From Hypsibius dujardini (lineage: Eukaryota; Tardigrada; Eutardigrada; Parachela; Hypsibiidae): DNA of 31,474 nt. The DNA is taken from NCBI GenBank assembly GCA_001579985.1, contig LRSR01005933.1, positions 1-31,474 of the forward strand, in the 5' to 3' direction. Under the pieces are notes generated by a model. It saw nothing but the letters and a program-made list of their open reading frames with translations, had not been told where the DNA came from and did no database searches. Position 1 is the stretch's first letter, and the number at the start of each line of letters is the position of its first letter. The position numbers and the translations under genes are program-made. Below, piece after piece: positions 1-11,434 of this stretch.

Positions 1-152
1 AACGAACGGTATAGGCCGTGCTGTAGAAAAAAATACATGCGCTGTAGAAGAAGAGGGAGCAAGGGTCATGCAGACAAACATAGTTAAGGTATTCAGACTT
101 GTATATCAGACTTCCAGCGAACTTGCAACCTTCTATTCATTCCCTTTTTCAG

Positions 153-284
153 TTAGTGTTCTACGCAATGAATGAGGATTATCGACACAGTTCCCGAATT
201 CTGATGCTCAGTATGATCGGTTGTCACGCTGATGTTGCTGCTGATCGACCTGTAAATTCTATACCTCTACAACTTTTGTCGTAA
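153..284 (+). CDS. Rhodopsin-like GPCR, C-terminal exon only (partial, runs off left edge)
   Basis: A pyrimidine-rich stretch ending in CAG at 150-152 precedes an open phase-0 block that reads LVFYAMNEDYRHSSRILM and ends at a TAA (282-284). The block is clearly homologous to the last exon of the complete GPCR at 12029-14020 (LIFYATSDDYRRGSRALVM). It has the same splice phase and the same place in the protein: the end of TM7 and the helix-8 region. The remaining exons must lie left of the window. The two C-terminal tails after this block differ, as expected of diverged paralogues. The ligand is unknown. The protein would be a plasma-membrane receptor if the missing part is intact. Confidence 0.72.
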   Translation, partial: LVFYAMNEDYRHSSRILMLSMIGCHADVAADRPVNSIPLQLLS

Positions 285-1199
285 CTCCGTACTTCTCTTT
301 TCCCCTGATTTAATTGGTTCTTCACGCTTGCTTTGTAACTGATTATATACAGATAATGCGTTACCTTGAAACGAAAATGTAAAATAAATGATAAAGAGAT
401 GACAAATTTCCGGCCCTTAAAAAGTCACTGCGAGGGCGGATCAGCAGGACATGGAAAGAAATGCATGTTGCTAGCGGGGACATTGCGGTCACAGATAAGC
501 TGGACGATTGACGCACTGACGCAATTCTAAGCTTATTAACTGCTCTGAGCTGATTTTTTCGACTGTTGTCCTTTTCATAAGTTGACAAATTAAAAGGCCA
601 GATGAGGGCTCAAGAATCCTTGGCAGGAATCATTCCATAATCTGGAAAGGACAATTTGTTTTGGCTATATACCTAGGTGTACATGTGTCAGAATGCCTGT
701 CATTCACTTAAAACTGACTTTATAAATTTTCGATCCGGCAAAAAAGGATGATTCTCAACGTCCACACCCAAAATGTATTCGCAATATATCTTGTCAGTAT
801 TACTGCATTTATGATGATTTTAATGATATATATACTCAGTGTGGTCCAAAAAACTATTTCTGCGTAGTTTTAAAGGCGGGAAAGCTTTTGAAGATTCCAC
901 ATCTTTTGATTTTTACTGTAACAATGCTTATTTTCATAATAATTTTCATCAAACACATTTTGATGCTATGCCAACTAAAATGCAATCTAGAATCGATTGA
1001 GATCAGCTGCGAGATGTGGGACGAGAGTCAGTGCAATCAGCAAGCAGGCATGAATTTGGAGTACAGGTCTAATCCATTTGCTGTGACAAATGTATCATTA
1101 CCGTATCCTGGTATAATACCCAAATATATGATATGGGTGGAACGGTATAAAACGGATTAATGGGCAATAGTACTTTAAGGTACTAAACAACCAGACGGA
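285..1199. other. Intergenic DNA downstream of the left-edge GPCR, no gene seen
   Basis: AT-rich, with stops in all frames. A 90-codon open stretch at 888-1160 has a hydrophobic start (LLIFTVTMLIFIIIF) but matches no family I know. It has no convincing splice context, and I treat it as chance. Confidence 0.5.
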
Positions 1200-2131
1200 A
1201 GTTGGATTAAAGAGTTTGAACGTCTGAACAAGCTCTTCGACTGAAAAATTACCGACTACGTGACGAAAAATATGGTAGAAAACAACCCGATTGCAACATC
1301 GCCGCAATCGATTTTGTAAAGAACGTCAAAGAGCTGACAGCAATATTATGACTTGTTTGTGTGCTGAAAGCAGAATAAAGCGGCGTTCAGTATGAATTCC
1401 ATTCCAGTAAAACGTACCGGCGTCGAAGTAGGCAATTCCATTAAATGGTTGGTTGTTGTTTCAGAATATGCGATTGATTGATTGCAGTTTTCTCATATAA
1501 TTTATTTTACCTTTACTAATGACGGTGTTTCATCTGTAGTATTGTTAAAGCATTATTGTTATTGTAATAATTTACATTTATTAATATTTTTATTATCGGC
1601 ATTGTCATTGGTATGTAGTGCAGATTTATATATAAACAATAAGAATCTTATGTTTATATAGGTCTTAGTGCTTTTATGTTGTGTAAGGCTTGAAAAAAGT
1701 GAAATGGTGCGTCCCATACCCATTCTTCCACCATCATGCTCACAATTGACGCAGCCGGCAAACTACTGTCACCCCTGTTCATCGTGATGCAAGAGATTTC
1801 TGGCAACTTTAGTCCCCAAGTGAAACAAGATCTCTTTGCCGTGGCCAATATTTACGTGAGGATTGTCGATCCAGAAAAATGATGACGGAACACCTGAAAA
1901 CGTGGTTGGAAGAGGTCTCTTTTCCGCATGTGGGTAACCAAACCGTGCTCGCGATTAATTCCTGGTCAACTTATAAGAATCAAGTTTTGCTTGACGACGC
2001 GACACCAGAAGATCGCGAAATTCAAGTCGTCACTATTTAAGCTAAAGCTATCTCTTTGCCAGCCGCTCGATGTTTACGGATTTTGCATGTGGAAAATTAT
2101 TTTTCCCAAAATTTGGGACTGGATTTTTTGA
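1200..2131 (+). pseudogene. Decayed DDE-superfamily (pogo/Tigger-like, DDE_1) transposase
   Basis: Pieces of one transposase appear in order on the plus strand but in different frames. About 1200-1320 resembles the end of a CENP-B-type DNA-binding domain (WIKEFERLNKLF). At 1361-1436 a piece reads like the block around the first catalytic Asp (family N-x-D-Q-S-G), here KAE, a stop, then SGVQYEFHSSKTY. At 1733-1880 comes LTIDAAGKLLSPLFIVMQE. At 1876-2038 comes KMMTEHLKTWLEEV and then LAINSW, where the family has an Asp. At about 2060-2131 comes LCQPLDVYGFCMWK, the third-Asp block. At least three frameshifts, internal stops, loss of the second catalytic Asp to Asn, and an unrelated AT-rich 250-bp insertion (1440-1680) make it non-functional. 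I could not see terminal repeats. Confidence 0.72.
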
Positions 2132-2599
2132 AACGACGTCAATTGCGAAATGCATCTGCAAAACTCCATCTTGAAGCTGCAGTCGCTAGTTTATAATTAA
2201 TTAAGCAATTCCCGGTTCCGAGATTTGTGGAGATTTGTGGTTGGTTGGTCCCATCGTAGATATTTTGAAAACGATGAGAATTTTGAGTTCTAAATTCCGT
2301 TTCAATTATGTTTTGACAGCGAGGCTGCCAATTAGAATGTTCATTTTCTATTTGTCCAAAATTTAATTTTCTGACATGAAATTGGTGCAAATGTACTTTG
2401 TGTTTCGATCACTTTTTTCCCTGTAACCATTTTCGTGAATTAATTAATTAATTAAATATCTTGTTTTGTTGAAAAAATATTTTTGTTTATATACTACGAC
2501 TGGTCAGTTTGTATTTAATTTAAAAGAGTAGTTTCGGTTTTCTACTGATTTTTTTGACGGAATCGAAAAGAACATGCAACAACGAATTGGTAACAGCAT
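2132..2599. other. Spacer between two transposon fossils, nothing recognised
   Basis: AT-rich sequence with no convincing coding block. It may hold the 3' part of the DDE element or the gag/5' part of the Gypsy-like fossil, too decayed to read. Confidence 0.4.
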
Positions 2600-4375
2600 A
2601 CATATAAATAAATACTCAGATCAGAGTGGTGTCCTCTTCTTGTCAGTTTTGCTAAAAAAATCTAAGTATGATAACCGAAAAAAATAAAGGGCCCAGTGTT
2701 GGTGTTCTTTCTGGAGATACAATAGCTATCGAAGAGGTCATTAAAGTAGACGTCGAATTGGCGGGATTGAAGCTGCGTGGGATCTGTGCCGTAGTAAAGA
2801 ATTTTGGTTTTGAATTTTTGTTAGGAGTGGATTTATTAGAAAATGTCCCATTGTTGTCGGACTTAAAAAAAAGATTAATTTTCAATCTCAAGGAGGATAC
2901 CATGTGGGAAGCATTACATTGCGCTGTGAATTAACAGATAATTTTGACTGCGAATGAGAGTGGGAAGGTGAAGATCGAAGTGGAGTAGGGCATGTTCATT
3001 TGCGATGAAACACCTGCCCAATAAGAACTGATAATGGAAAAAGAATGTTTTTTCATTCGGCAAAGTTGAACAGGGGACAAAGATTGGGCAGATTGGAGGA
3101 TAAAAAGGATTTGGCTACCTAGTGTGCAAAATTTAAAAATATTTTGGGTTTCAGGCGAGAAGGGATGTAATATTGTTAAGGGAGAGATACCTATAAGTGG
3201 CCAGCTCACCGAGAAACAGAAGGCGAAATAATGCGTGTTTGCATACAGAACAGAGGAGCGCTCCTTATCAGAACAAGCTGTTTTAGTCACTGTACTATCG
3301 AAAAACGCTAGATAAAAACAGAAAATTCCAGACCGTTTGAGCAGTCTACGTTAACTATCAATTCAGCGCAGCAACTTGAAATATTTAAAAAAGTGCAGGA
3401 AATGTCAGAAACGAGAGTAATTTTACCTTTAAAACCCAAATAACGAGCAACTGTGTTGTGGTATTTAAAAAAGATAGAAAAAAAGCATAGTGTTCGATTT
3501 TTGTTCCCGGAAGGCATGTATTCGGAAATATATGTGTCCAACAGAAAATGTTCAGGTATTGCTCGACTCAGTGCATGATAGTAAGTTTTTCACAACTCTC
3601 GATTTGTACTGCGGATATTTTATTATTTGAAATTGCACAAAAATTCAAAGACAAAACCGTTTTTATTATTCCGGGCAGTCCTGGTGGTATATATTGCTTA
3701 TGCGTATGCCTTTTGGCTTATGCATTGCTCCAGCTACATTTGTAAAAGTTTTCAAGCAAATTTTCAAAGTATTCAAAAGGAAGTTTGTTCTCCCATACAC
3801 TGACGATTTTATTTTACACTCCGATATGTGGGAATTATACATTATTCATTGTATAAATTCACTATATTTTGTATAGCAAAACCCGTTTCAGCTGCAACTG
3901 TATTTGCCTCAGCACAATTTGTTAGTATTTAAATCGAAATATCTTGAAGAAAAAAATGATGGAGCAATGCCTCACTAACAGGGGTAAATGGCTAGACGCA
4001 GTTTGAAAAACAGTGTGATAGGTCTGACTCATTACATATCCGATTAAGGTAAAAAATGGGACCTGTTTTTATCGTAATATGGGCAATGTGTATTGCTAAA
4101 TCGAAAACAACCGGCTTTAGTCCTTTTGAAATGGTTTATGGCCGATCTCCGGTCCAATCTCTAGATGTTGCTCTTCTATATGATGTTTCAGAATCTATTG
4201 AAAATCAGACAAAATATGTCCAGAAAATTCAGACATGGCTAGAGCAGACGAAGTAAGTAGCTACTGAAAAAATTAATTATACACAATAAGGAGGTCCTTC
4301 GCTATGATGAAAAATGCTCAAATTTTGAATTCAAAGTGGGTAACCTTGTACTCGAATGAAAACCAATGACGGTGG
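2600..4375 (+). pseudogene. Decayed Ty3/Gypsy-like retrotransposon pol (protease, RT, integrase tail)
   Basis: Segments occur in pol order on the plus strand. At 2668-2931 a retropepsin-like piece includes VVKNFGFEFLLGVDLLE, the typical LLGxDxL end of the protease. At 3326-3826 there is reverse transcriptase in three frames: RPFEQSTLTI, then FFTTLDL (first catalytic Asp), KFKDKTVFIIP, RMPFGLCIAPATF and YTDDFILHS (the catalytic YxDD box). RNase H and most of integrase are missing. At about 4050-4256 the end of the integrase core reads KSKTTGFSPFEMVYGRSP, followed at about 4300-4360 by a C-terminal piece ending FKVGNLVLE. Stops, frameshifts and large deletions show a dead element. No LTR pair was found around it. 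Confidence 0.78.
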
Positions 4376-5960
4376 TCGTAGTGGTATGCAACCCTAATAA
4401 ACAATACCCTATGAAAATATTTACTTGTAAAATTTGAACACAATTCAACGTTCCAATCTTGAAGCTCCTATTGTTCATCCAATCCACAGATTGTCCCAAA
4501 ATTGTTTCGAATTTGCACTCAAAACCTTAAAACCAGTTCATAACCGGTTTTGACAGGTTCTGACCAGATCGAAAAACGTTTGTCATTTTTTAATGAAAAA
4601 CAAAAACGTTATTGCTTTTGGAATAGAATGCTTTTGAAAAAAAAAGTTCAGATTTAGGATGGATTCGTGCACTTCCTGAAATGTCTCAACTAACTGTTTA
4701 AACAACTCAATTATATTCGAAAGCATCTGTCAAAGTGTACCTGTTTTGAAGCAAATGAAATAGTATACAGAGTTATACTATTATAAATCATTATTACAAT
4801 TATAGAGTATCTTTACAACAAAATTCTGATGAAACTACTAAGCCACAACCGCACGCACCAATCTGAAACCAATTATTGACCGCTGGAAAAGAATTCAATG
4901 CAATGCAATTCAATGCAATGCAATGAATATATTATAATATTCATAAGTATAAATAACAATTACAGATACAGATAAAATAAATTTAAATAGGTATCGAATA
5001 TATTAAAATAGATGTGTATTTTATTGAAAGTAAAATGAGTATACTAATTATAGTTATTTTAAGTGTGATATATATTACATAAAGGTACGTTAAACATGAT
5101 GAACTTATAATAAACTAAAATATAAAATGAACTGAATAATAAACTTAAATATAAATACAATGATTATAAATATAATGAATTGTAAGAACAATAAATTAAA
5201 ATCTGACAAATATAAATTTGATATAAACATTAAAAAATATTAAAAATTTATAAGAAACAAATAATTTGAACGAATATAATAAATATCGATTTTATATAAT
5301 TGAAAAAATATATAATCGATTTAAACTTAATAAACATATATAAGGTAAATATACATTTAAAAAATAAAAATATAAAAACTATAAAAAATATATTACGAAA
5401 TATATTGAATTAAAAGAAAAAAAATGTTAACAAAACAAAATTTGTACAATCTGTGCAATGTATTTCTAGCGGTGCTTGTGGTGCACATGGCTCACAATCT
5501 TGGGACCAAAGCTGGGACTGTTTTTTTTAATTGAACATTTTTTTCGGTTCGGAGGGTTTTGCATATTGTGTGCATGATTACAATATGTGGAACATTTCGT
5601 TTCATATAAAAATAATTTTGAATCACGCAACATGTCATTAGGGTGAAATGACGCCAAATGGAAAGGACCGATGAAAGTGGATAAACAGACTAGTAAAGTC
5701 AATTACATGTTTAAAAGATGTTATGATAGGCAAAAGCCGTACATAGTACAGGTCGAATAAGTTAGATTGTATCATGAAAAAGGCAAAAAGTAAATGCTTC
5801 ATCTATTTTAGAGGAAGGTGTACCAATCGGAGGAGTACAAAACTGGATTTAACACGAGCCTCTTAATCAGTCAGAAATATACGAACAGTTTGTTAACAAC
5901 GATTTTGACACTAATTTAACTGCTCCTTATACGAAAAAGATTTGTTTATCAACTGTTTTA
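4376..5960. other. AT-rich intergenic DNA, no gene
   Basis: From about 4740 to 5430 the sequence is extremely AT-rich with runs of A and T, and a short CAATG repeat lies at about 4896-4925. At 5466-5702 the base composition rises and both strands have short open stretches, but I recognise no family. No splice-bounded exon is supported. Confidence 0.5.
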
Positions 5961-5964
5961 TTAA

Positions 5965-6190
5965 GGCAGGTTTGCTGCCTTAAAAGCTCGATTTGTGCTT
6001 ACTAGTGGATACGCAATGTTTGTTGCTGAACTGGATGCTGAAGAGAAGGACAATTTGATGAGTGACCGCCTAAAGTTTAACATGTTTTGCCCGACTGCAT
6101 CGGACTCATTGAAAATAATGATTAATGACGTGGAGCGCAAGATTTTTAAGGAGAATGGCATAAACGCTTTTTTAGTTTGGAGTGGTGAGT
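5965..6190 (+). other. Unidentified coding-like fragment
   Basis: An open stretch on the plus strand is bounded upstream by a TAA at 5962-5964. It reads AALKARFVLTSGYAMFVAEL and includes MSDRLKFNMFCPTASDSL and FKENGINAFLVWSG. It ends near a possible donor (agtG|GTGAGT at about 6182-6190). Amino-acid composition looks protein-like rather than random. I cannot assign a family. It could be one exon of a gene or a transposon scrap. Confidence 0.25.
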
Positions 6191-6231
6191 ACAAAATAGA
6201 TTCAAGAAATAAAAAAAACAGAAAATATTGA

Positions 6232-8736
6232 GAAGGCTTTTTTTTCTTGCAAGTGTTTGTGTTCAGTGAAAAGTGAAATAACACCAAATAGGCAAGTTGC
6301 TCCGGATGATATACCGCATACTTAAATCAAAGTTCGGAAATCCGAGTGAGCAGCCATCGTGAAGGAGATAAAACAAACAAATACAAGGCAGCTTTTAACG
6401 ATTTCATTGGGGTAATGCATCCCCACACAATCTTATCAAGGCTGCCTTCATTAAGTTTGACAAATTCATTTAGTCCAATAGAATACTGGCCATTTCGACC
6501 GGATACCGCTCGGCAATTTTTGCGGCTGACGCATGCACTCCGTCTAATAATCAGCAATTGGTTTTGCATCGGGTGAGTCTGAGAGGCTAATGCCAGGCCA
6601 GAATTGAAAACGGGAATAGATTTGAAACAAAATATTTGACTGAGTACAATTCCGTTGGAATGTTTGTCATGAATCCTACGAGTAACCGAGTCCCAACCTT
6701 TCTGTGCAAGATCCATGGGGTGGACGCTGAAAACTATGAACTATAATTATGCGGATGTTTCCCTGCTGTGCCAAATCAAGCTAGAATTTTATATAAAACA
6801 GCGGCCTTATATATCATCAGGAATGTGGAATAAAAATAACAAATGAACGTCCCATAGACTGCATTCAAAAAAATACGACTGGCATAAGAAGTTGCAACCG
6901 TGGCGTTGGGTGTGGAGAACGGGATGGGACATCATCTGGCTTACTATTATCAATTGCCAGTTGATGTCTTTGATGAGTTTCGCTGTTTTATATATAGCTA
7001 CTTCAGTTACAGGTAATTCGATGCTGGCAAGTGATTGCAGCAAACCATGAACCGTAAAAATAGTGGAAACGAAACGCTTTTTAGTTGTAATAAGAATCAT
7101 TTATCCAAACCTTACTGCAATGCAAGAGGAAGTACTTGAATGTTACAAATAAAAACATTAGTAATCACGCGTGCAATGTCATAAGAACAACCATGCCCAA
7201 TAAAACTTTTTGGGATTTAATTACAGATACAATTTATACTAAAAACGCTTTTACAGTGGACCCCAAACCTGTTGTTCTATTTTACAAACAAGTAAATGAG
7301 TGGGAAACAATACTGTTGAAGATGGTCACGCTTGACAATTCGATGTCATACCCCATTCTGTGGATAATGGGTGGTGGAGTGGTGGGGTGGTAGATAATGG
7401 GTGAGTAATGATATATTGTTGTCACATCAAAACAAGGGTTAGGAGACAAGGCGGTATGGTTTGCCAGTATGAAATTTGCAAGCAGCAGAAGTGCTGGGTT
7501 TTCGGTTTACCATACAACTACGTATGTATGAGAGGGGAGATTAAAATTTGCCAAAAAGGAATGCTCGGTCACTTAAACTTATCGAAAACATGCGTAATAC
7601 ACAAATTTTATTGAATAGATGCTGTTGGCATGATCCGTATTGTCGTTTCTGCTAATCCGTCGATGCCCGGAGCGCAAAACAAGGCCTTTTCGTCCGTTAT
7701 CACCACTCCGCGTTTAGTAACCTCGCACTGTTATTAGTATCCACGTACTTTTGTATTATACTGTACTGAAATGTGTCCTATTTTATTTGTGAGAATTACT
7801 GTTCTCTGTCAGGTGCGGACAGGTCTGACATATTTACGAACGCTTTCTGTAAATCTTTGTGGGTGCTTAAGTTGATGTGGCTATTGGTAATTTTATACGT
7901 TGTAAACATACATGTGCATGTTAACTCCCGCAGCGCTTGTATAAGCTCGCAAGTTGCTGTTGTGGGGAGATCAGTTTGCAACCCTTTAGTTTTTTTTTGT
8001 TTTCGTAAATTGACTAGAGGTCTCCGTCCGCTATTCTATTAGTTTAACAAACTAGATTTCATAACTTTGGTTTGCTGCCGTGTCAGTATGGAATAGCCGT
8101 ATAACCAACTTAATTTTATGGTTGGAATATTACCGATCCCTTTATGCAAAGAAGTTACTATACATCGAATTTTTGGGGACTCCAACGCATTCTTTCGTAA
8201 AATTTTACGTGTAGTCTAACGACCCCTTATACGCGATAAGCTTTACAACTTCGGTAACGGTATAGCTCATATAGCGGCAGAAAATTTTGTGTGCCATTTT
8301 CAACACTACAAAAACAAAAACGTGTTCCGGTTTAAATAAATCACTGCGCCCCTTAGTAGACTCGATTGTGTCATAGATCAGTTAAAAATAACAGAAATTC
8401 AGATGCTTCCGCTGATTAGTCATGTTTTGGCAGTAAGAAGAGCAGGTTTTAAACATTGCCAAGCTATGTCAAGCTACAGACCGATAGCAATAATTTTGCA
8501 ATGCAAATCAGTGTCAATGAAATTTCCTGCATTCAAATTTAAATGTGGTTATCATCCGATATAAAAACATTGGACGATTGGTTGTGACGGAGTTACATTA
8601 AAAAATCTTGGTCATTACTATTAGACCGATTCTGTAGTAAACTTTTATAAGTCCTTGTATCATTGACAAAATGGGGCGTAGTCCATAATGGTTCCGAAAC
8701 ATTACATAGGTATTATTCAGTTCAGTTCATGTGGGC
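6232..8736. other. Intergenic DNA with scattered coding-like scraps, no gene model
   Basis: Several short open pieces occur (for example 6590-6720 and 7136-7390 on plus, 7620-7981 on minus). They cannot be joined by splice signals and belong to no family I recognise. They may be remnants of one or more old mobile elements. Nothing firm can be annotated. Confidence 0.4.
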
Positions 8737-9474
8737 GGTAGGGTTTGTGTGGCACGTTGTGACCCGAGCGGCTAGTGTGGCAAGATGTGGCCAGTGTAGC
8801 AAGGTGTGGCTAGTGTGGCACGGTGTGGCTAGTGTGGCCAGTGTGGCAAGGTGTGACTAGTGTGGCCAGTGTGGCAAGGTGTGGCTAGTGTGGCTAGTGT
8901 GGCTAGTGTGGCTAGTGTGGCACAGTGTGATTAGTGTGGCAAGGTGTGGCTAGTGTGGCACGGTGTGGCTAGTGTGGCCAGTGTGGCAAGGTGTGACTAG
9001 TGTGGCTAGTGTGGCTAGTGTGGCACGGTGTGACTAGTGTGGCCAGTGTGGCAAGGTGTGGCTAGTGTGGCACGGTGTATTACGATGTGGTTAGTGTAGT
9101 TCGGTGCGGCACGGTGTGGCTAGTGTGGCACGGTGTGATTAGTGTGGCAAGGTGTGGCTAGTGTGACACGGTGTGGCTAGTGTGGCCAGTGTGGCAAGGT
9201 GTGACTAGTGTGGCAGTGTGGCAGTGTGGCACAGTGTGGCAAGGTGTGACTAGTGTGGCCAGTGTGGCACGGTGTGGCTAGTGTGGCCAGTGTGGCAAGG
9301 TGTGACTAGTGTGGCCAGTGTGGCTAGTGTGGCTAGTGTGGCCAGTGTGGCAAGGTGTGGCTAGTGTGGCGATTGTGGCAAGGTATGGCTAGTGTGGCAC
9401 GGTGTATTACGATGTGGTTAGTGTAGTACGGTGCGGCACGGTGTGGCTAGTGTGGTACGGTGTAGTTAGTGTTG
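8737..9474. repeat. GTGTGGC-type minisatellite, about 740 bp
   Basis: A continuous tandem array of 9-10 bp units is built on GTGTGGCTA, with variants (GTGTGGCCA, GTGTGGCAAG, GTGTGACTA, GTGTGGCACG). Units are assembled into longer blocks such as GGCCAGTGTGGCAAGGTGTG, which recur many times. A block of about 55 bp starting GGTGTATTACGATGTGG occurs at about 9073 and again at about 9400, showing higher-order duplication at about 328 bp. The plus strand is G-rich and nearly C-poor. The array is embedded in AT-rich DNA and is unlikely to be coding. Confidence 0.9.
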
Positions 9475-10279
9475 CATGCTGTGAATTTTTTTGAGCATAA
9501 TGGTAATATCGCACCAATCAGACGTTTTACTATGAAGAGATATTAGAAAGTTGATCAAATCGTTAACATAGCAAGATTTAAATAAAACTGGAAGGGATCC
9601 AGTGAGGCAACGCATTTGACATTGTTCATTATTTGTTGGCAAGAAAAAATAATCTGAACAAAGAGGACAGCAACAAGTTGGGAGAACAGCAAGGAGGTGC
9701 TGTATTTACTGGCGAAAGCAGCAGTACACTTTCTGCTGGAGGAAGATGTCGCGTTTAAAATAGCCAGATTCGTTTTTTAGTACGTTTCGTACCTGGATTA
9801 TTACATCACCTATTTGCGTACATTTTTACCACCCCTAGGCTTTGCTTAACTCACCAACAAATTAAGTAATAAAAAAATTTATTAATGTATTGTGTACGAG
9901 CACATATTGAGCAAATTTGTTGAATCGAAATCATTGCAATTACAACACTAACATTATTTTTATAATTAATGGCATTTGCCAAAAAAACGAGTATTTGAGC
10001 TCTATTTCAAATAACGTTAATCCTTAAATAAAAAAGGCAGGCGGACTAGATGGAAAATTAATATGTTAATTGAAAAACCTGCAGAGGGGAAAATAGAATA
10101 ACATATTAAAGCAAACAAAAAGAAGTGCTGACGGCTGGCCGGTAGAAGAATGTTCAAACTGCCAGGCCGACGGAAAGAGGGGCAGAGAACGAATTGTGCA
10201 AGCAGCACGAGAATTAAAAGAGGGATGGACATACATCTAAAAGATGAAAGATGGAAACACGCATGGACGGAGAAACCGA
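9475..10279. other. AT-rich intergenic DNA, no gene seen
   Basis: Neither strand has an exon-like block with good splice sites. A short open stretch at 10150-10401 is Lys/Arg-rich and looks like chance translation of purine-rich DNA. Confidence 0.4.
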
Positions 10280-10567
10280 CAAAAGAAAAACAAAGCCGAT
10301 TGGGCCAACGAACCAGTAACTGGCAAATACGGCTAACTTCGTGCTGCGTGGTACCCTACAAGTACCCATCACCGGCTGGTAGTTACTGTATTTCTATCTA
10401 GTTAATAGGTTGCTATTTACTCCTTTATTTGTTTAAGTCCGCCTTTGTCCTTTGACATACTATAAATATAGTACTGATGTGTGGTGTTTGTAGTCAGTTC
10501 CGGTAGTTAATATCTAGTAATAAAGTTATTGTAAACTGTATAGTGTTGCAGTCGCTACAAGACCACA
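10280..10567 (+). repeat. Possible solo LTR remnant
   Basis: The order of signals resembles a retroelement LTR: a TATA-like CTATAAATA at about 10460-10468, an AATAAA polyadenylation signal at about 10520, then a T/G-rich stretch and GCTACAAGACCACACCCA. I could not find a second copy or a target-site duplication, so the ends are guesses. Host promoter/terminator sequence or chance are alternatives. Confidence 0.25.
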
Positions 10568-11059
10568 CCCAGAATATAAATATTGCAAATCATCAGAAAT
10601 ACAGTACTAATGAAAAATATGTAGCGAATAGATTCAGGGTGTGGACATTGAAAATCATCCCTGGTGAGAGCTCATAAGCCCCAAGAACTGTTGTCTGTTT
10701 TTCTTTTGGTTCAGTTGTTTTCGCATATTCGATTACAGTTACAATCATCTAAAATGTATGCGTTACCCGTAGGCGTCATGAGGGATGACATCTTTAATCA
10801 CGTGGAGTTAAAACAACATGCATAATTAGACATACTGATGCATCCATGTACCTATATGCTCTTATCCTATGTACATGTACTGCAAGATGATATATGTCAG
10901 AAGGAAAAGGATATCACGCCAAACAAAAGACCGCTGACTACTCGGTGTAAAAGAATACGCAAGAGAATTGGTCCTTCCAACGTTGACAAATGGCTGTTTT
11001 CGGTCGGTAGTTCCAGCACTATTAAGAATTTAGTGTTGCCGGATACAAATGATTCTGTT
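10568..11059. other. Intergenic DNA upstream of the foldback element
   Basis: An open stretch at 10838-11059 (plus) contains a basic run (KRPLTTRCKRIRKRIG), followed by a region resembling the N-terminus of some hAT/BED-type transposases. The similarity is too weak to name. It is truncated by the foldback element at 11060. Confidence 0.25.
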
Positions 11060-11434
11060 CAGAAGCGCGTTTTGACTACCAGGCGGTGGCAACCCAAGCA
11101 ACTTCCTTGGGGGCGCCCCTAAGGGTCGAGCACGGGTCTGGACCCCTGGAACTGCCATTCGGTCCATAATTTTATTCATAACAAAACATATATTATTGAT
11201 ATTGACAAAGTATGTACGATTAATACAATTTTAGGATCATAGTTATTCTAATTTATATCTTTATTACATTCAGTTTTTTTATATTTACGTCATCTCCAAA
11301 CACATTTTCTGTTAAGAATACATTTTTGGAATCGAATGGCAGTTCCAAGGGTCCAGACCCTCGCTGGACCCTCAGGGGCGCCCCCAGGGAAGTTGCTTGA
11401 ATTGCCACCCCCTCTTAATCAAAACGAGCCTCTG
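11060..11434. mobile_element. Foldback/MITE-like element with terminal inverted repeats of about 105 bp
   Basis: The left arm (11060-11164) and the right arm (about 11335-11434) are imperfect inverted copies. The left arm contains CAAGCAACTTCC, GGGGGCGCCCCTAAGGGTC, GGGTCTGGACCCCTGG and AACTGCCATTC, and the reverse complement of the right arm contains the same blocks with scattered mismatches. The arms flank an AT-rich core of about 170 bp with no ORF. The structure would form a long hairpin. No clear target-site duplication is visible, so the exact ends are approximate. Confidence 0.8.

Noticed and set aside
888-1160. 90-codon ORF with a hydrophobic N-terminus, considered as a small membrane protein
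   Set aside because: No recognisable family, AT-rich composition, and no splice or promoter support. Probably chance.
8663-9474. Possible protein-coding or CRISPR-like repeat
   Set aside because: Units are 9-10 bp with no unique spacers, and only short open frames exist. It is a minisatellite.
10150-10401. 83-codon Lys/Arg-rich ORF
   Set aside because: Purine-rich DNA with no motif or conserved pattern. Its 3' part overlaps the possible LTR.
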